From assembly GCA_040387195.1 (NCBI GenBank), contig JAZKEF010000016.1, positions 47,128 through 111,127 on the forward strand: a stretch of DNA of 64,000 nt. The letters are read 5' to 3'. Positions 26,599 through 36,231 of the stretch are shown piece by piece. Source of the stretch: UKL13-3 sp040387195. Its GTDB lineage: Bacteria; Bacteroidota; Bacteroidia; UKL13-3. Position 1 is the stretch's first letter. Each line of letters opens with the position of its first letter. A program made the position numbers and the translations under genes. The notes beneath the pieces are model-generated. The model was not told where the DNA came from. It made no database searches and was given only the letters and a program-made list of their open reading frames with translations.

Positions 26599-27907
26599 GG
26601 CCCTAAGGCTCATTTTAATCCTAGCAGTAAGTTTAGTTTTCGGCTTTGGTGCTGTAGCGCAGAATCTTACCAAATCTCCATATTCGGTAATCGGCATCGG
26701 AGAAACACAGTTTCAGGGAACAGCCCAGCAATCTTCCATGGGACAGGTTGGACAAGGAATCCGCAAGATTTCGGAGTTGAATACTCTGAACCCTGCATCC
26801 TATTCCGCACTTAAGTATACGGTAATCGAAGCCGGTTTCCTTTATGGCCAGGGTACCCTCTCCCAAAACAGCAGTAAAAGTGCAATCGAAAATTCATCCT
26901 TTACCTATTTCATGATTGGATTACCTCTTTCCATTAAACATAAAGTTGGAATGGTTTTCGGACTGGCTCCTTATAGTAGCATCGGGTATAATGTTTCAAC
27001 TACTGCAACATATCCATATTATACGGCCACCACTTATATGAACGGAACGGGTGGACTTTCAAAATTCAATATGGGTGTTGGAACCCAGGTCTTAAAGAAT
27101 GTATCAGTGGGAATGAACGTATCGTATATTTTCGGGCAACTTCATACAGAGCAAAAGTTTATTATTCCTGCCGAATATAACAAGTTTAATATTGCTGAAA
27201 CACGCAGCCGTATTGTTGGAGGCAGCCAGGTTCAAGGAGGAGTACAGTATCACAAAAATTTTGAAAAAGGGCTCAAGAAAGATAAATACAATTTTACCGC
27301 GGGTGCTACATATTCATTGTCGGCTAACCTGAATGGAAAGCAGGAGTATTTCGTGAAAACCATGCATGTAGGTTCTACGCTCGGAACTAAGGATACTATT
27401 GCCTATACCGACTCGGAAAAGGGCAGTATTCGTTTGCCATATGCTTTTAGTATAGGAGCTGGATTGGAAAAAACAGACCAATGGATGGTGGCATTTGATG
27501 TACATACTACCAATTGGTCGGAATACCGTTCATTCGGAAATGCTGACTCCTTGCAGAACAATTATGGTGTAAACGTTGGAGGGAGTTTTATCCCTAAAGC
27601 AATGGATAAACATTATTTTAATAGAATTGAATACCGTGCCGGAGCCCGTTATGATGCCGGTAACATGGTATTAGGCGGCCAGAATATAAGCAGCTACGGT
27701 GTATCAGTAGGAGTGGGCCTGCCGTTAGGAAAGGCTAAAAAATACTCCGACAATGAAGTTCCAAAGCCACCTTCCAAACTTAATATCACAGGTGAATATT
27801 ATGTGAAGGGAACAACCACAAATAACCTTATTAAGGAGGAATATTTCAGGATTATCATCGGAATTAACTTTAGCGATAAATGGTTCCACCGCTACAAGTA
27901 TGATTAA
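26588..27907 (+). CDS. Outer-membrane protein of the FadL-like barrel type
   Basis: A 439-residue exported barrel. The signal peptide ends near GAVAQ (about 25); the mature start LTKSPYSVIGIGE and many Gly-rich amphipathic strands are typical of barrel proteins next to coaX and lptC in Bacteroidota. It overlaps coaX by 11 bases and lptC by 8 bases. Its place in this operon suggests a role in the envelope, but substrate and function are not known. Confidence 0.85.
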   Translation: MQHKALRLILILAVSLVFGFGAVAQNLTKSPYSVIGIGETQFQGTAQQSSMGQVGQGIRKISELNTLNPASYSALKYTVIEAGFLYGQGTLSQNSSKSAIENSSFTYFMIGLPLSIKHKVGMVFGLAPYSSIGYNVSTTATYPYYTATTYMNGTGGLSKFNMGVGTQVLKNVSVGMNVSYIFGQLHTEQKFIIPAEYNKFNIAETRSRIVGGSQVQGGVQYHKNFEKGLKKDKYNFTAGATYSLSANLNGKQEYFVKTMHVGSTLGTKDTIAYTDSEKGSIRLPYAFSIGAGLEKTDQWMVAFDVHTTNWSEYRSFGNADSLQNNYGVNVGGSFIPKAMDKHYFNRIEYRAGARYDAGNMVLGGQNISSYGVSVGVGLPLGKAKKYSDNEVPKPPSKLNITGEYYVKGTTTNNLIKEEYFRIIIGINFSDKWFHRYKYD

Positions 27908-28442
27908 TCCACGGATTTACATATTACCTTGTTTACTGTTTATATTACAGGCATGTACCAATGATGCGGAGAAGGAAAAAGTAATGAATGAGCGGGTGAA
28001 CCTTCCTCTCGAAACCGGAAAAAATATTTATATCACCTATACCGATTCAGGACTTACCAAAGCAAAAGTATTCGCCCCTATTTTGGAGCGGTATGCAACG
28101 GAAACACGCAATGAAACGGTTATGAAGAACGGTATCACCGCTTACTTTTACAGTAAAGACGGGAAGATTGACAGTTACCTGAAATCCAAATATGCAGTGC
28201 GCTACGATCGTGAAAAAAAGATGATTGCACGCAATGATGTGATATTGGTAAACAGCAAAGGTGATACCCTCAATACAGAGGAGTTAATCTGGGAAGAAAC
28301 AAAACAACTCATCCATTCCGATAAGTATGTACGCATCACTACCAAGGATGAAATTATTATGGGAGATGGGTTTGAATCGAATACAGAGTTTACAAAGTAT
28401 AAAATATTCAGCATCCGAGGAACCATTAGCTTAAAACAATAA
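27900..28442 (+). CDS. lptC: LPS export protein LptC
   Basis: LptC links LptB2FG to LptA and carries LPS across the periplasm. The product is 180 residues with a short N-terminal lipobox-like signal (LLFILQAC, Cys near 19), so it may be a lipoprotein in place of the usual bitopic anchor. The body shows the LptC beta-jellyroll pattern with RNDVILVNSKGDTLNTEELIW. It overlaps its upstream neighbour and its downstream small gene (TAATG). Confidence 0.87.
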   Translation: MINPRIYILPCLLFILQACTNDAEKEKVMNERVNLPLETGKNIYITYTDSGLTKAKVFAPILERYATETRNETVMKNGITAYFYSKDGKIDSYLKSKYAVRYDREKKMIARNDVILVNSKGDTLNTEELIWEETKQLIHSDKYVRITTKDEIIMGDGFESNTEFTKYKIFSIRGTISLKQ

Positions 28443-28615
28443 TGCAAAAGTTGATCGTATACAATTGGCTTGTATTGGCCATATTAAGTGTGTTGGTATG
28501 TATTTACATCAGCGTTTTTGAAAATTTTGTGAAGGATAAGGCATATCTCTACATTGTACTTTCCATCATATTCGGGTTGTTGTTTTACAAGCAGCGGCAG
28601 AAACACGGTGTATAA
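28442..28615 (+). CDS. 57-residue small membrane protein
   Basis: ATG at 28442 overlaps the lptC stop in TAATG. The product has two hydrophobic segments (about 8-25 and 35-50) separated by a short charged loop (ENFVKDKAY), and a basic end (KQRQKHGV). Tight coupling and position make it very likely expressed. No family recognised; a small partner of LptC or of the CNNM/CBS protein is one guess. Confidence 0.7.
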   Translation: MQKLIVYNWLVLAILSVLVCIYISVFENFVKDKAYLYIVLSIIFGLLFYKQRQKHGV

Positions 28616-28659
28616 CGCTGCTGCACGCTATTTTTCATAAAAAAATGTAATATTGAAAG

Positions 28660-29913
28660 ATGGACCATTGGTTGATTATTGTACTCAGCATATTTATTAC
28701 GGCATTTTTTTCAGGAATGGAAATTGCGTTTATATCTGCCAATAAGTTATTGATTGAACTTAAGAACAAACAAGGCAGCATTTCGGCCCGCATCCTTTCT
28801 CCATTTGTAAACAATCCTTCCCGCTTTATCAGTACCACGCTTGTTGGAAACAATGTGGGATTGGTTATTTATGGTATTTATATGGCTATGTTTTTGGATC
28901 CTGTTATCCGGCAATGGATTCCGGGCGCGAATGAAAATACCATCCTGTTGCTGTTTTTATCCAGTATTATTTCAACAGCAATTGTATTGGTTACCGGGGA
29001 ATTTATACCCAAGGTTTTATTTCGCATCAACCCCGATACCATCCTTAGGGTAATGGCGGTTCCATTCCTGATGATGTATTATATTTTCTGGCCACTCGTT
29101 CATTTTATTACCTGGCTGGCCGAACTTATTCTCAATAAATTATTCAGGCTTAACTTTAACGAAAATACTCCCGTATTCAGTCGTGTGGATTTGGATCAAT
29201 ACATTGCAGAGAGTTCAGATGATTTGGATGATGATGCAGATGTAGATACTGAAATGTTTCGCAATGCACTCGATTTTGCCAACGTGCGTGTGCGTGACTG
29301 TATGACACCTCGGACGGAATTGGTAAGCATTAACCTATCGGCCACAGTGGATGAACTTTATCAGAAATTTGTTGCAACAGGATTGTCCAAGATATTGGTA
29401 CACCAAGGGAGCAGCGATCACATCATCGGTTATGTGCATCAGAAAGATATTTTCAAAAAACCTCAAAGTATCCGGAGCATTTTACTTCCAATTGAGATTA
29501 CCACAGAAACGATGCCTGCCAATGAGTTGCTCAATAATTTTACCCGAACACATAAAAGTATAGCGTTGGTTGTTGATGAATTGGGTGTTACGGCAGGAGT
29601 TGTGACCATTGAGGATATCATGGAAGAAATTTTCGGGGAGATTGAAGATGAACATGACGTGGATCAGCTTACCGAGCGTAAACTGGATGAACATAGCTAT
29701 TTATTCTCGGCCAGACAGGAAGTGGATTATCTCAATGATAAGTATGAACTTGAGATTCCGGAGGGAGAGTATCATACATTGGGTGGATTTATTTTTGCCA
29801 TGCATGAAAGTATTCCAACACGGGGAGAAATTATATCCATTCCCCCTTTTACTTTTACCATTCTCTCCATTACGAACACACGCATTAATGAAGTAAAACT
29901 CACAAAAAGCTAA
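28660..29913 (+). CDS. CNNM/CBS-domain membrane protein (CorC/HlyC, GldE-like)
   Basis: A 417-residue protein: N-terminal CNNM transmembrane domain (about 1-165, start ITAFFSGMEIAFISANK), a CBS pair (about 205-325, beginning VRDCMTPRTELVSI and ending GVVTIEDIMEEIFGEIEDEHD) and a C-terminal CorC_HlyC domain (about 340-415). The family includes magnesium exporters and, in gliding bacteria, GldE. Gene order coaX-barrel-lptC-CNNM is common in the phylum. No gldD adjoins, so I do not name it gldE. Confidence 0.92.
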   Translation: MDHWLIIVLSIFITAFFSGMEIAFISANKLLIELKNKQGSISARILSPFVNNPSRFISTTLVGNNVGLVIYGIYMAMFLDPVIRQWIPGANENTILLLFLSSIISTAIVLVTGEFIPKVLFRINPDTILRVMAVPFLMMYYIFWPLVHFITWLAELILNKLFRLNFNENTPVFSRVDLDQYIAESSDDLDDDADVDTEMFRNALDFANVRVRDCMTPRTELVSINLSATVDELYQKFVATGLSKILVHQGSSDHIIGYVHQKDIFKKPQSIRSILLPIEITTETMPANELLNNFTRTHKSIALVVDELGVTAGVVTIEDIMEEIFGEIEDEHDVDQLTERKLDEHSYLFSARQEVDYLNDKYELEIPEGEYHTLGGFIFAMHESIPTRGEIISIPPFTFTILSITNTRINEVKLTKS

Positions 29914-29926
29914 AAAACATATACCT

Positions 29927-30685
29927 ATGAAAAATCTTATCCTTATTACCTGTTTATTTATGGTTTCTGTTGTACATGCACAAACGCCCAAGGCTTCCAT
30001 AGAACTTGGCAAGAAGAGGGGTTGGATTGGAATCTCAGCAGGTGCTGCCATTCCTTTAGGTGATTTCGGGTCGTCAAGTGTATTTGATGAAAAGGCCGGG
30101 CTGGCAAAATTGGGATTTGCCTTGAACGCAGATATTACGGTTCCATTTAATTCCAATATTGGGGCTATTTTTTCACTGAATGGTTTTATCAATCCAACGG
30201 ATGAGGATGCTGTGAAAGGATTTTTAGCACTATTATACCCTGGAGTGACTAGGGAGGTAAGTATGGGTGCCTGGAAAGCAGGTTCCTTATTGGCCGGCTT
30301 TTATGCAAAAAGTAATGGTCCTGATGGTAGACCATCTGTATACCTTAAAGTGCAGACCGGTTATGCCTTAACAGCTTCTCCCGAAATGTCGATAACGTTG
30401 AGAAGCGGATCAAATTATAGCACAGTGAAACAAAACTCAGGAACTGCCGGAGCATGGGTTTTCAATGGAGGCACCGGGATAATGATACCATTGAACGATG
30501 GTGGGCCAAGTGTTCAAATTGGAGTGAATTTTATTATGATGAAGAGTGATTTTGAAGATGTTGAGGCAACGTCTGAGGAAAAGTCGGGGAATGCTCCGGT
30601 GCAAAAAACAACTACCACGGGAGATTTTTCGATGACGTTCTCCAACCTGATAGTGAATGCAGGATTAGTTTGGAGCCTGCAATAA
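29927..30685 (+). CDS. Exported barrel-like protein, unknown
   Basis: A 252-residue product with a signal peptide (MKNLILITCLFMVSVVHAQ). The mature part begins with an IGISAGAAIPLGDFG segment typical of outer-membrane barrels and ends NAGLVWSLQ. It starts 13 bases after the CNNM/CBS gene and probably is the last gene of that operon. Genomes of this phylum often carry a peptidyl-prolyl isomerase here; this is not one. Confidence 0.78.
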   Translation: MKNLILITCLFMVSVVHAQTPKASIELGKKRGWIGISAGAAIPLGDFGSSSVFDEKAGLAKLGFALNADITVPFNSNIGAIFSLNGFINPTDEDAVKGFLALLYPGVTREVSMGAWKAGSLLAGFYAKSNGPDGRPSVYLKVQTGYALTASPEMSITLRSGSNYSTVKQNSGTAGAWVFNGGTGIMIPLNDGGPSVQIGVNFIMMKSDFEDVEATSEEKSGNAPVQKTTTTGDFSMTFSNLIVNAGLVWSLQ

Positions 30686-30716
30686 GCCTTTACACAGTTA
30701 GCGGAACATATCTTTC

Positions 30717-31712
30717 TTAATGAAGTGGCTGCACTTCGAATTGCGGAGAGCCCTTTACACCTTGTGCATTATAAAAGTCGATAAAGCGCATTTTATATAG
30801 TTGATAAGGCGCTTCTTTTTCCCTGATAAAATAGGTTACATAATTCCGGATGGTATATTTTACGTTCGAAAGGTTTCCGAGGTCAGGAGACTTCCAGTCG
30901 AAGCCGATAACATCCCTTTGGTTTTTAAACTGAAGCGGAAGCGCATTGGCTTTGGTAATATTGTAAAACGCCATGGAGCTATCAACTGCAGCAGTTACAA
31001 AATGGTTATTAATAAATGTACCTGTAACCAAATAGGGTAGCGGAGGATTGAATTCATAATAAATCCAGCGGTAACGCAGAAAACAAATATGCCAGTCGGT
31101 TTGGGCAGGTTCAAAGTTGAGATAAGTCCCGCCATTATCAAATGAAAAATAGACGTTTGCTTTGGTTTTGTCTTTCACAATATGCACCCTTTTAACATAG
31201 GTATTTTCCATGTCCGAATAATCAAGCACATACTTATCATCATCAATCGAAACAATCTGGAACTGCAATAACTCTTTAGCTAGACCGCGATTAATTATGT
31301 AGACACTATCAGTAGATTTGCCGTTCTTTTTTACATTCTTTAGCACAATCGAATCTGTTTTTCCCGAAGCTTCATCCCATTTAAATTTAAGATTTTCGGT
31401 CGGTTGTTTATGTTGAAATTTTGTATGTCCGGAACTGGCAATCACTATATTTTTACCCCCATTCTGGAAAATATCTATTCCTTCGCTGGAGGCATCAAAA
31501 GCCAAGTCCCAGGATTGGTAATTGATAGCGGTAGTTTGACCGGTTTGAAGGTTGACGAATATTTGATTGAGATAATCCTTGCCCATATCCACACCGATGA
31601 GTTTTACATCAGCCGGTTTGGTAGGAAGTACCACCGGTGTTTCTTCTTTTTCGCAGGAAGTAAGTAGCGAAACAAAGCCAACTAAAAGGAATATGTTTAA
31701 TAGTAGTTTCAT
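30717..31712 (-). CDS. hmuY: HmuY-family haem-binding lipoprotein
   Basis: A 331-residue lipoprotein (lipobox LLTSC, Cys near 20) with the HmuY pattern: NYQSWDLAFDAS near 65, and the C-terminal YKMRFIDFYNAQGVKGSPQFE. Family members bind haem at the cell surface and pass it to a TonB receptor. The start overlaps the TonB gene stop by 4 bases, so it belongs to that operon. Haem is the family ligand; binding residues (His or Met pairs) were not mapped. Confidence 0.88.
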   Translation of the reverse strand: MKLLLNIFLLVGFVSLLTSCEKEETPVVLPTKPADVKLIGVDMGKDYLNQIFVNLQTGQTTAINYQSWDLAFDASSEGIDIFQNGGKNIVIASSGHTKFQHKQPTENLKFKWDEASGKTDSIVLKNVKKNGKSTDSVYIINRGLAKELLQFQIVSIDDDKYVLDYSDMENTYVKRVHIVKDKTKANVYFSFDNGGTYLNFEPAQTDWHICFLRYRWIYYEFNPPLPYLVTGTFINNHFVTAAVDSSMAFYNITKANALPLQFKNQRDVIGFDWKSPDLGNLSNVKYTIRNYVTYFIREKEAPYQLYKMRFIDFYNAQGVKGSPQFEVQPLH

Positions 31713-33763
31713 TTCTTATTCAGGGTTAATGTATACGCACAGCTAACAAAAAAGGTGCGTCCCATTGCAATGGATGCATTGTTGCTGCCCGATGAATGTA
31801 CTCCGCTTGGTATGTTTGCATTAATGTTTACTACGTTGAGTATGTTTTTTAATCCAGCCGTAACCGAAAGCTGTTTGCTAAAAAATGCTTTGGATGCCGA
31901 AGCATCAAGCAAGTGGTATCCGCTAATGTATCCATTGATGATAGTGCCGCTCAGTAAATCATATTGGTAGTTACGCTGTTTGGCATTGTACTTATAAAAG
32001 GCCGATAATGTTATAGATCTTTTCTGAAAGGTGTATACAATATTGCTTCTTATTTCGCTGGTAAAAAAGTATGCGTTGGTGTTAGTTATATTTGATTGCT
32101 GCAGTGTGTTGTTTATTCCGGTTAAAGCATAGCCCACTACAAAGGCATAATTAGGTGCACGGTATTCAGTTGAGATATTTGCACCGGTACTTTTGAACTC
32201 GCTGATGTTATCATACTTTGTTTCGCGGTTTGTGGTATTGGGCAACATCACCAAATCAATTTTGTTATGGATCTGATTGTAAAACAGAGAAGGTTCCACA
32301 CGAAATACGCGATCCATTTTTTTCCATTCAAAGGTAAGTCCCATCTGAATATTATCTTGTGTTTCGGCTTCTAAATCCTCATTGCCATGTACGTTGTGGT
32401 TGGGGTCAACAAAGTTGAGGTATAACTCTTTTAAGGAAGGAGCTCTAAATCCGCGACCATAAGAAGCACGCATGGCAATCCTTTCGGTAATATCCCATTT
32501 AACATTTAAGGATGGAATAGGAGGTGCCCTGAATTTGGTATTATAAATCACGCGCGCACCCGGACGAATAAGCAACCGTTTAAAACTTTTGATTTCCATA
32601 CTCCCAAATGCATTCACATCAGTCATTGATTGAGTGTTGCTCAGTATTCTGTTTCCTTGTGTTTCATCATGGTTTACCTCATAGCCAACTTGGTAGTTCC
32701 ATTTCCTTTGTTCAACAGCGCTGGAAAAAGTTCCCCTGCTCATCACATTGTAAAAATAGGTGGTATCATGCTCATCGGCTGAGGCAATAGGCTGTTCTTC
32801 GAGAGTTACCAAATCCTTGCGCATCGTATTGCGGATGCGCCTGTAGTAATTGAATGAACCAACAATATTCAGCTGATGTTTGTTGCTGAGCTTTTGATCG
32901 TAAAAAAGTGCATGGGTAATTCTGCGGGTATAAAAGTATTGATCGTTACCATACGCAAAGTAGGGTGTGATGTGAGCTGAGTCTCTGTAAATCACTTTTT
33001 CATCAAAACCGCTCAGTTTGTATTGTACCGTTGCTTTTTTGATAGATCGACTAATAGAAAAGTCGCCAAAATATTGTGTAGACGGTTTCCATAATTTGAC
33101 CCGTGTAGATTCATCCGGTGCGTACCCGTCAAAAAAGTTGCGTGCTATATTGGTACTTATATTCCACTTGCCAAATGAAATACTGCCGGTTATCCCAGCG
33201 TTGTATTTACCAATGGTTTCATAGTAAGTATTGGCGCCTATCCGGAATGTGTTGCCCGACTTTTTGCTGATCAGGTTAATCACTCCACCCAATGCATCTG
33301 TTCCAAAATTTACACTCATGGGTCCTTCAACCAGTTCAATACGTTCAATATTGTTAAGGTTTATCTGGTTAAGATCAATGGCTCCGCCTTCTCGTCCTAC
33401 AATGGGAATACCATCAATCATTATTTTAACGTTTTGCCCTGAGACACCTTGAATGCTAACACTTCCTCCCAATGCAGGATCGTTGGCTATGCGTACATTC
33501 AGTTCGTTGGTAAGTACATCTTTTAAATTGTTTGCTCCTTGTAACTGAATGCGTTTTTGGTCAATCACCCGCACCTTATAAACAGATTTTGTTAAGCTGC
33601 CTTCTCCGTATTGTCCGGTAACAATTACATCATTGATCTGTTGTGTTTTTTTAATGGTATCGGAAGGGGTTTGAGCGTTAGATACGGTACATACCAAAAC
33701 AACAATCATCGGTACCAGTCCGATGATTGTTGAATGAATATGATATGAGAACCGCTTTTTCAA
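31709..33763 (-). CDS. TonB-dependent receptor, HmuR-like (haem)
   Basis: A 684-residue outer-membrane receptor. A signal peptide (to about 30) precedes the TonB box area, then the plug domain (NDVIVTGQYGEGSLTKSVYK; IQGVSGQNVKIMIDGIP; EGPMSVNFGTDALGGVIN) and a 22-stranded barrel. The haem-receptor style motif FRAPSLKELYLNF and a following HGNEDLEAE resemble HmuR. It ends in a Tyr-rich strand. It lies between two HmuY-type genes in one operon, 3 bases after the upstream stop. Confidence 0.92.
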   Translation of the reverse strand: MKKRFSYHIHSTIIGLVPMIVVLVCTVSNAQTPSDTIKKTQQINDVIVTGQYGEGSLTKSVYKVRVIDQKRIQLQGANNLKDVLTNELNVRIANDPALGGSVSIQGVSGQNVKIMIDGIPIVGREGGAIDLNQINLNNIERIELVEGPMSVNFGTDALGGVINLISKKSGNTFRIGANTYYETIGKYNAGITGSISFGKWNISTNIARNFFDGYAPDESTRVKLWKPSTQYFGDFSISRSIKKATVQYKLSGFDEKVIYRDSAHITPYFAYGNDQYFYTRRITHALFYDQKLSNKHQLNIVGSFNYYRRIRNTMRKDLVTLEEQPIASADEHDTTYFYNVMSRGTFSSAVEQRKWNYQVGYEVNHDETQGNRILSNTQSMTDVNAFGSMEIKSFKRLLIRPGARVIYNTKFRAPPIPSLNVKWDITERIAMRASYGRGFRAPSLKELYLNFVDPNHNVHGNEDLEAETQDNIQMGLTFEWKKMDRVFRVEPSLFYNQIHNKIDLVMLPNTTNRETKYDNISEFKSTGANISTEYRAPNYAFVVGYALTGINNTLQQSNITNTNAYFFTSEIRSNIVYTFQKRSITLSAFYKYNAKQRNYQYDLLSGTIINGYISGYHLLDASASKAFFSKQLSVTAGLKNILNVVNINANIPSGVHSSGSNNASIAMGRTFFVSCAYTLTLNKK

Positions 33764-33766
33764 GGA

Positions 33767-36037
33767 TTACTGAACGATTAACCGAACTACTTTTTTAGCT
33801 CCGTTGTTTTCTACGCTCACAAAATAAATTCCTGCATGTAGGTTGCTGATGTCAATAGCAGATTGATGTGTATTCAATGCGGTATTCAACTGCAATTTTC
33901 CGGTGATGTCAAAAATAGCAACGTTGTATGTTTTGGCATCCATGAAGCTGAGGTTGATGGTTGATGTTGCAGGATTAGGGTACATGCTTAAAAGTCCGAT
34001 TGACTTAACATCATTCAAACCGCTTTCCAGTCTGATATTGGTTTTGGCAAATACAATCACACCGGTGCTTGATCCTGCAAATGATTTGAACACCAATTTG
34101 TCTTCTCTATTATCAGAAGTTTTAGTGAAATAGGAAACAGAATCACGGATCACAAAAGACGGTTGGCCGGGTCCCGGATTAATTTTCCAGTCGGTACCAA
34201 TACCTGTAAGGTGATGTGCGTATACACCGGCAGAAGCACTGTCAACCAATACTCCGGTAACTTTTGAAGTAAGAAGGGTTGGGTAAGAAAGTGCTCCTGT
34301 ATTTGTAGAGAAAACTGTTTGACCGAATTGGGTGAAATTAGCACCATAACGTGTAAATAATAAATCCCATTTGCCTTGAGGCTCACGGTTGAATGTTGAA
34401 TCCCCAAGCAGGTTATGGTATGCAAACAACTTTCCAGCAAACATGGATTTATTCAGGGTGATAGTTTTTAAACCGGTATTATCCAGGTTGGCGTATGTAA
34501 ATACCCATTGCGTATCGAAAGCTAGTTTTTCAATCTTCAATTTTTTGAAGATGGTCATTGAAGACACTCCCGTTCCAATGGTTACTCTAACCAAAAATAC
34601 TTTTGTACCGGTTAAATCGTGTGTAGTTTGATCATAAGTACCCCAGCCGAAATCAAATCCATCGGTAACATCACGGTGAGCATTCAAGGCTCCGACATCC
34701 CAGGTGCTATCACTGTTGTGTGGGTTAACCCATGTTTTGTATCCGGTTGTATCAAATGAAGTAAAGTTTGACGGTGATTGGTTTGATGCAAATACACTTA
34801 CACCACGCCCTTCATTTGCAAGAACGGTTGTTGAACGCATTACATTAAAGGGTGGTGCAGCTGCTCGCATTGCAAACGCGAGGTGCCAATCCAATCCGGA
34901 TGCAGTTGCGATTACGCCATTTTTCATGCTGTAGAATACATCGTTAGGATAAGTAATACCGCCAATAAATTTGTTGAATTCCTTTTTGAAAGTTATTGTA
35001 CCGGTGCTTGATCCTGCAAAACCTTCAAATGCCATTTTATCAATAAGGTTGTCTGTATTTTTAATGAAATAGGTAAGCGAATCAATAATTAAGAAGTTCG
35101 GCTGGCCGGGTCCGGGATTAATTTTCCAGTCGGTGCCTATAGCCGTAATTTTATCGGTGTATGCACCGGGTAACGCCATAAGAAATGGTAAACCTGTAAC
35201 CTTCGAAACCCTGATGGCAGGATTGGATAATGCTCCGGTGTTGGTAGTGAAAATAGTTTGATTGAATTGTGTAAAGTAGGCACCGTAGCGGGTAAACAAT
35301 AAATCCCATGGAGCGTTAGGCTCGCGGCTCAGGATTGCTCCGGTTTCAAGGTTGCTGTATGCGAATAATTTTCCGGCAAAAGCAGCTTTGTTGATGGTAA
35401 CACGTACACTGTCGGTATTGTCGATGTTGGCTGTGGTAAACACCCATTGTGAATCACCGGCAAGCATATTCACAGTTAGTTTTTTGAAAAGGGTATTGAC
35501 TCCCGAAGTAAATCTGATCAGGTAAATTTTTGACCCATTGATATTGTGTGTTGTCGGATCATAGATGCCCCATCCGAAATCGAATGGATTAGCCGAAGTT
35601 TTATTGAATGCTCCGAAGTCCCAGGTACTATCGCTGTTATGAGGATTGTTCCATAATGAATATCCTGTAGTATCAAAAGCCGTCCAGTTGTTCAACGGTT
35701 GGGTTGATTCATATACACGTACTCCACGGCCTTCGTTGGCAATGATGGTTGCACCACGCATTGCTGTTGCAGGCGAAGTAACCGGACGTGCAGCAAAAGC
35801 AATATGCCAGTTGGTACCCGGAACAACCGAAACAACACCTGTTCTCATGCTATAAAAGACATCATTAGGATAGCTCACTCCATTAACAGGAGCACCCAGA
35901 GAAACAGAATCGCGCATAAATACTTTGAGGTGATAACCAGCTGATTGGGCTCCCAATGCAACCGAGTCTGTTACGGTTTGAGCATAAATACCTGATAGGC
36001 AAGTAGTCAAAATAAAAGATAGTAGTAGTTTTTTCAT
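33767..36037 (-). CDS. Secreted tandem-HmuY protein with T9SS sorting tail
   Basis: A 756-residue protein: signal peptide (about 1-19), two tandem modules with a period near 313 residues, and a T9SS type A tail (about 680-756, with MYPNPATSTINLSF and ending GAKKVVRLIVQ). Each module carries the same order of motifs: YPNDVFYSM, WHIAFA, NPHNSDSTWD, FDFGWG, WVFT, WDLLFTRYGA, DWKINPGPGQP and FAGSSTG. WDLLFTRY is like the HmuY core. The first gene of the operon with the TonB receptor and HmuY, it is probably exported by T9SS to the surface or medium as a haem-capturing protein. Ligand is inferred from neighbours and similarity. Confidence 0.85.
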   Translation of the reverse strand: MKKLLLSFILTTCLSGIYAQTVTDSVALGAQSAGYHLKVFMRDSVSLGAPVNGVSYPNDVFYSMRTGVVSVVPGTNWHIAFAARPVTSPATAMRGATIIANEGRGVRVYESTQPLNNWTAFDTTGYSLWNNPHNSDSTWDFGAFNKTSANPFDFGWGIYDPTTHNINGSKIYLIRFTSGVNTLFKKLTVNMLAGDSQWVFTTANIDNTDSVRVTINKAAFAGKLFAYSNLETGAILSREPNAPWDLLFTRYGAYFTQFNQTIFTTNTGALSNPAIRVSKVTGLPFLMALPGAYTDKITAIGTDWKINPGPGQPNFLIIDSLTYFIKNTDNLIDKMAFEGFAGSSTGTITFKKEFNKFIGGITYPNDVFYSMKNGVIATASGLDWHLAFAMRAAAPPFNVMRSTTVLANEGRGVSVFASNQSPSNFTSFDTTGYKTWVNPHNSDSTWDVGALNAHRDVTDGFDFGWGTYDQTTHDLTGTKVFLVRVTIGTGVSSMTIFKKLKIEKLAFDTQWVFTYANLDNTGLKTITLNKSMFAGKLFAYHNLLGDSTFNREPQGKWDLLFTRYGANFTQFGQTVFSTNTGALSYPTLLTSKVTGVLVDSASAGVYAHHLTGIGTDWKINPGPGQPSFVIRDSVSYFTKTSDNREDKLVFKSFAGSSTGVIVFAKTNIRLESGLNDVKSIGLLSMYPNPATSTINLSFMDAKTYNVAIFDITGKLQLNTALNTHQSAIDISNLHAGIYFVSVENNGAKKVVRLIVQ

Positions 36038-36123
36038 GTTTAATAATGGCTGAATTAGCGTTGCAAAATAATGCTGCTTACGGGGCTCATCACCATATAA
36101 TTAGGGTTTTTACGGGATTATGA

Positions 36124-36131
36124 CAAAGGTA
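36124..36131 (-). promoter_or_regulatory. -7 box of the haem operon
   Basis: TACCTTTG on the minus strand matches TAnnTTTG. It would place transcription start near 36117, leaving a leader of about 80 bases before the ATG at 36037. No -33 element is clear. I could not recognise a Fur box with confidence. Confidence 0.4.
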
Positions 36132-36231
36132 ATATTCAGGAAATGATGCTTTGTTGCGGGGATAGATTTTATATAATTTAGGGAAGGGTAACTATCAATT
36201 AAGTTGCCACACAGGCTAAAATTGATTGAAG

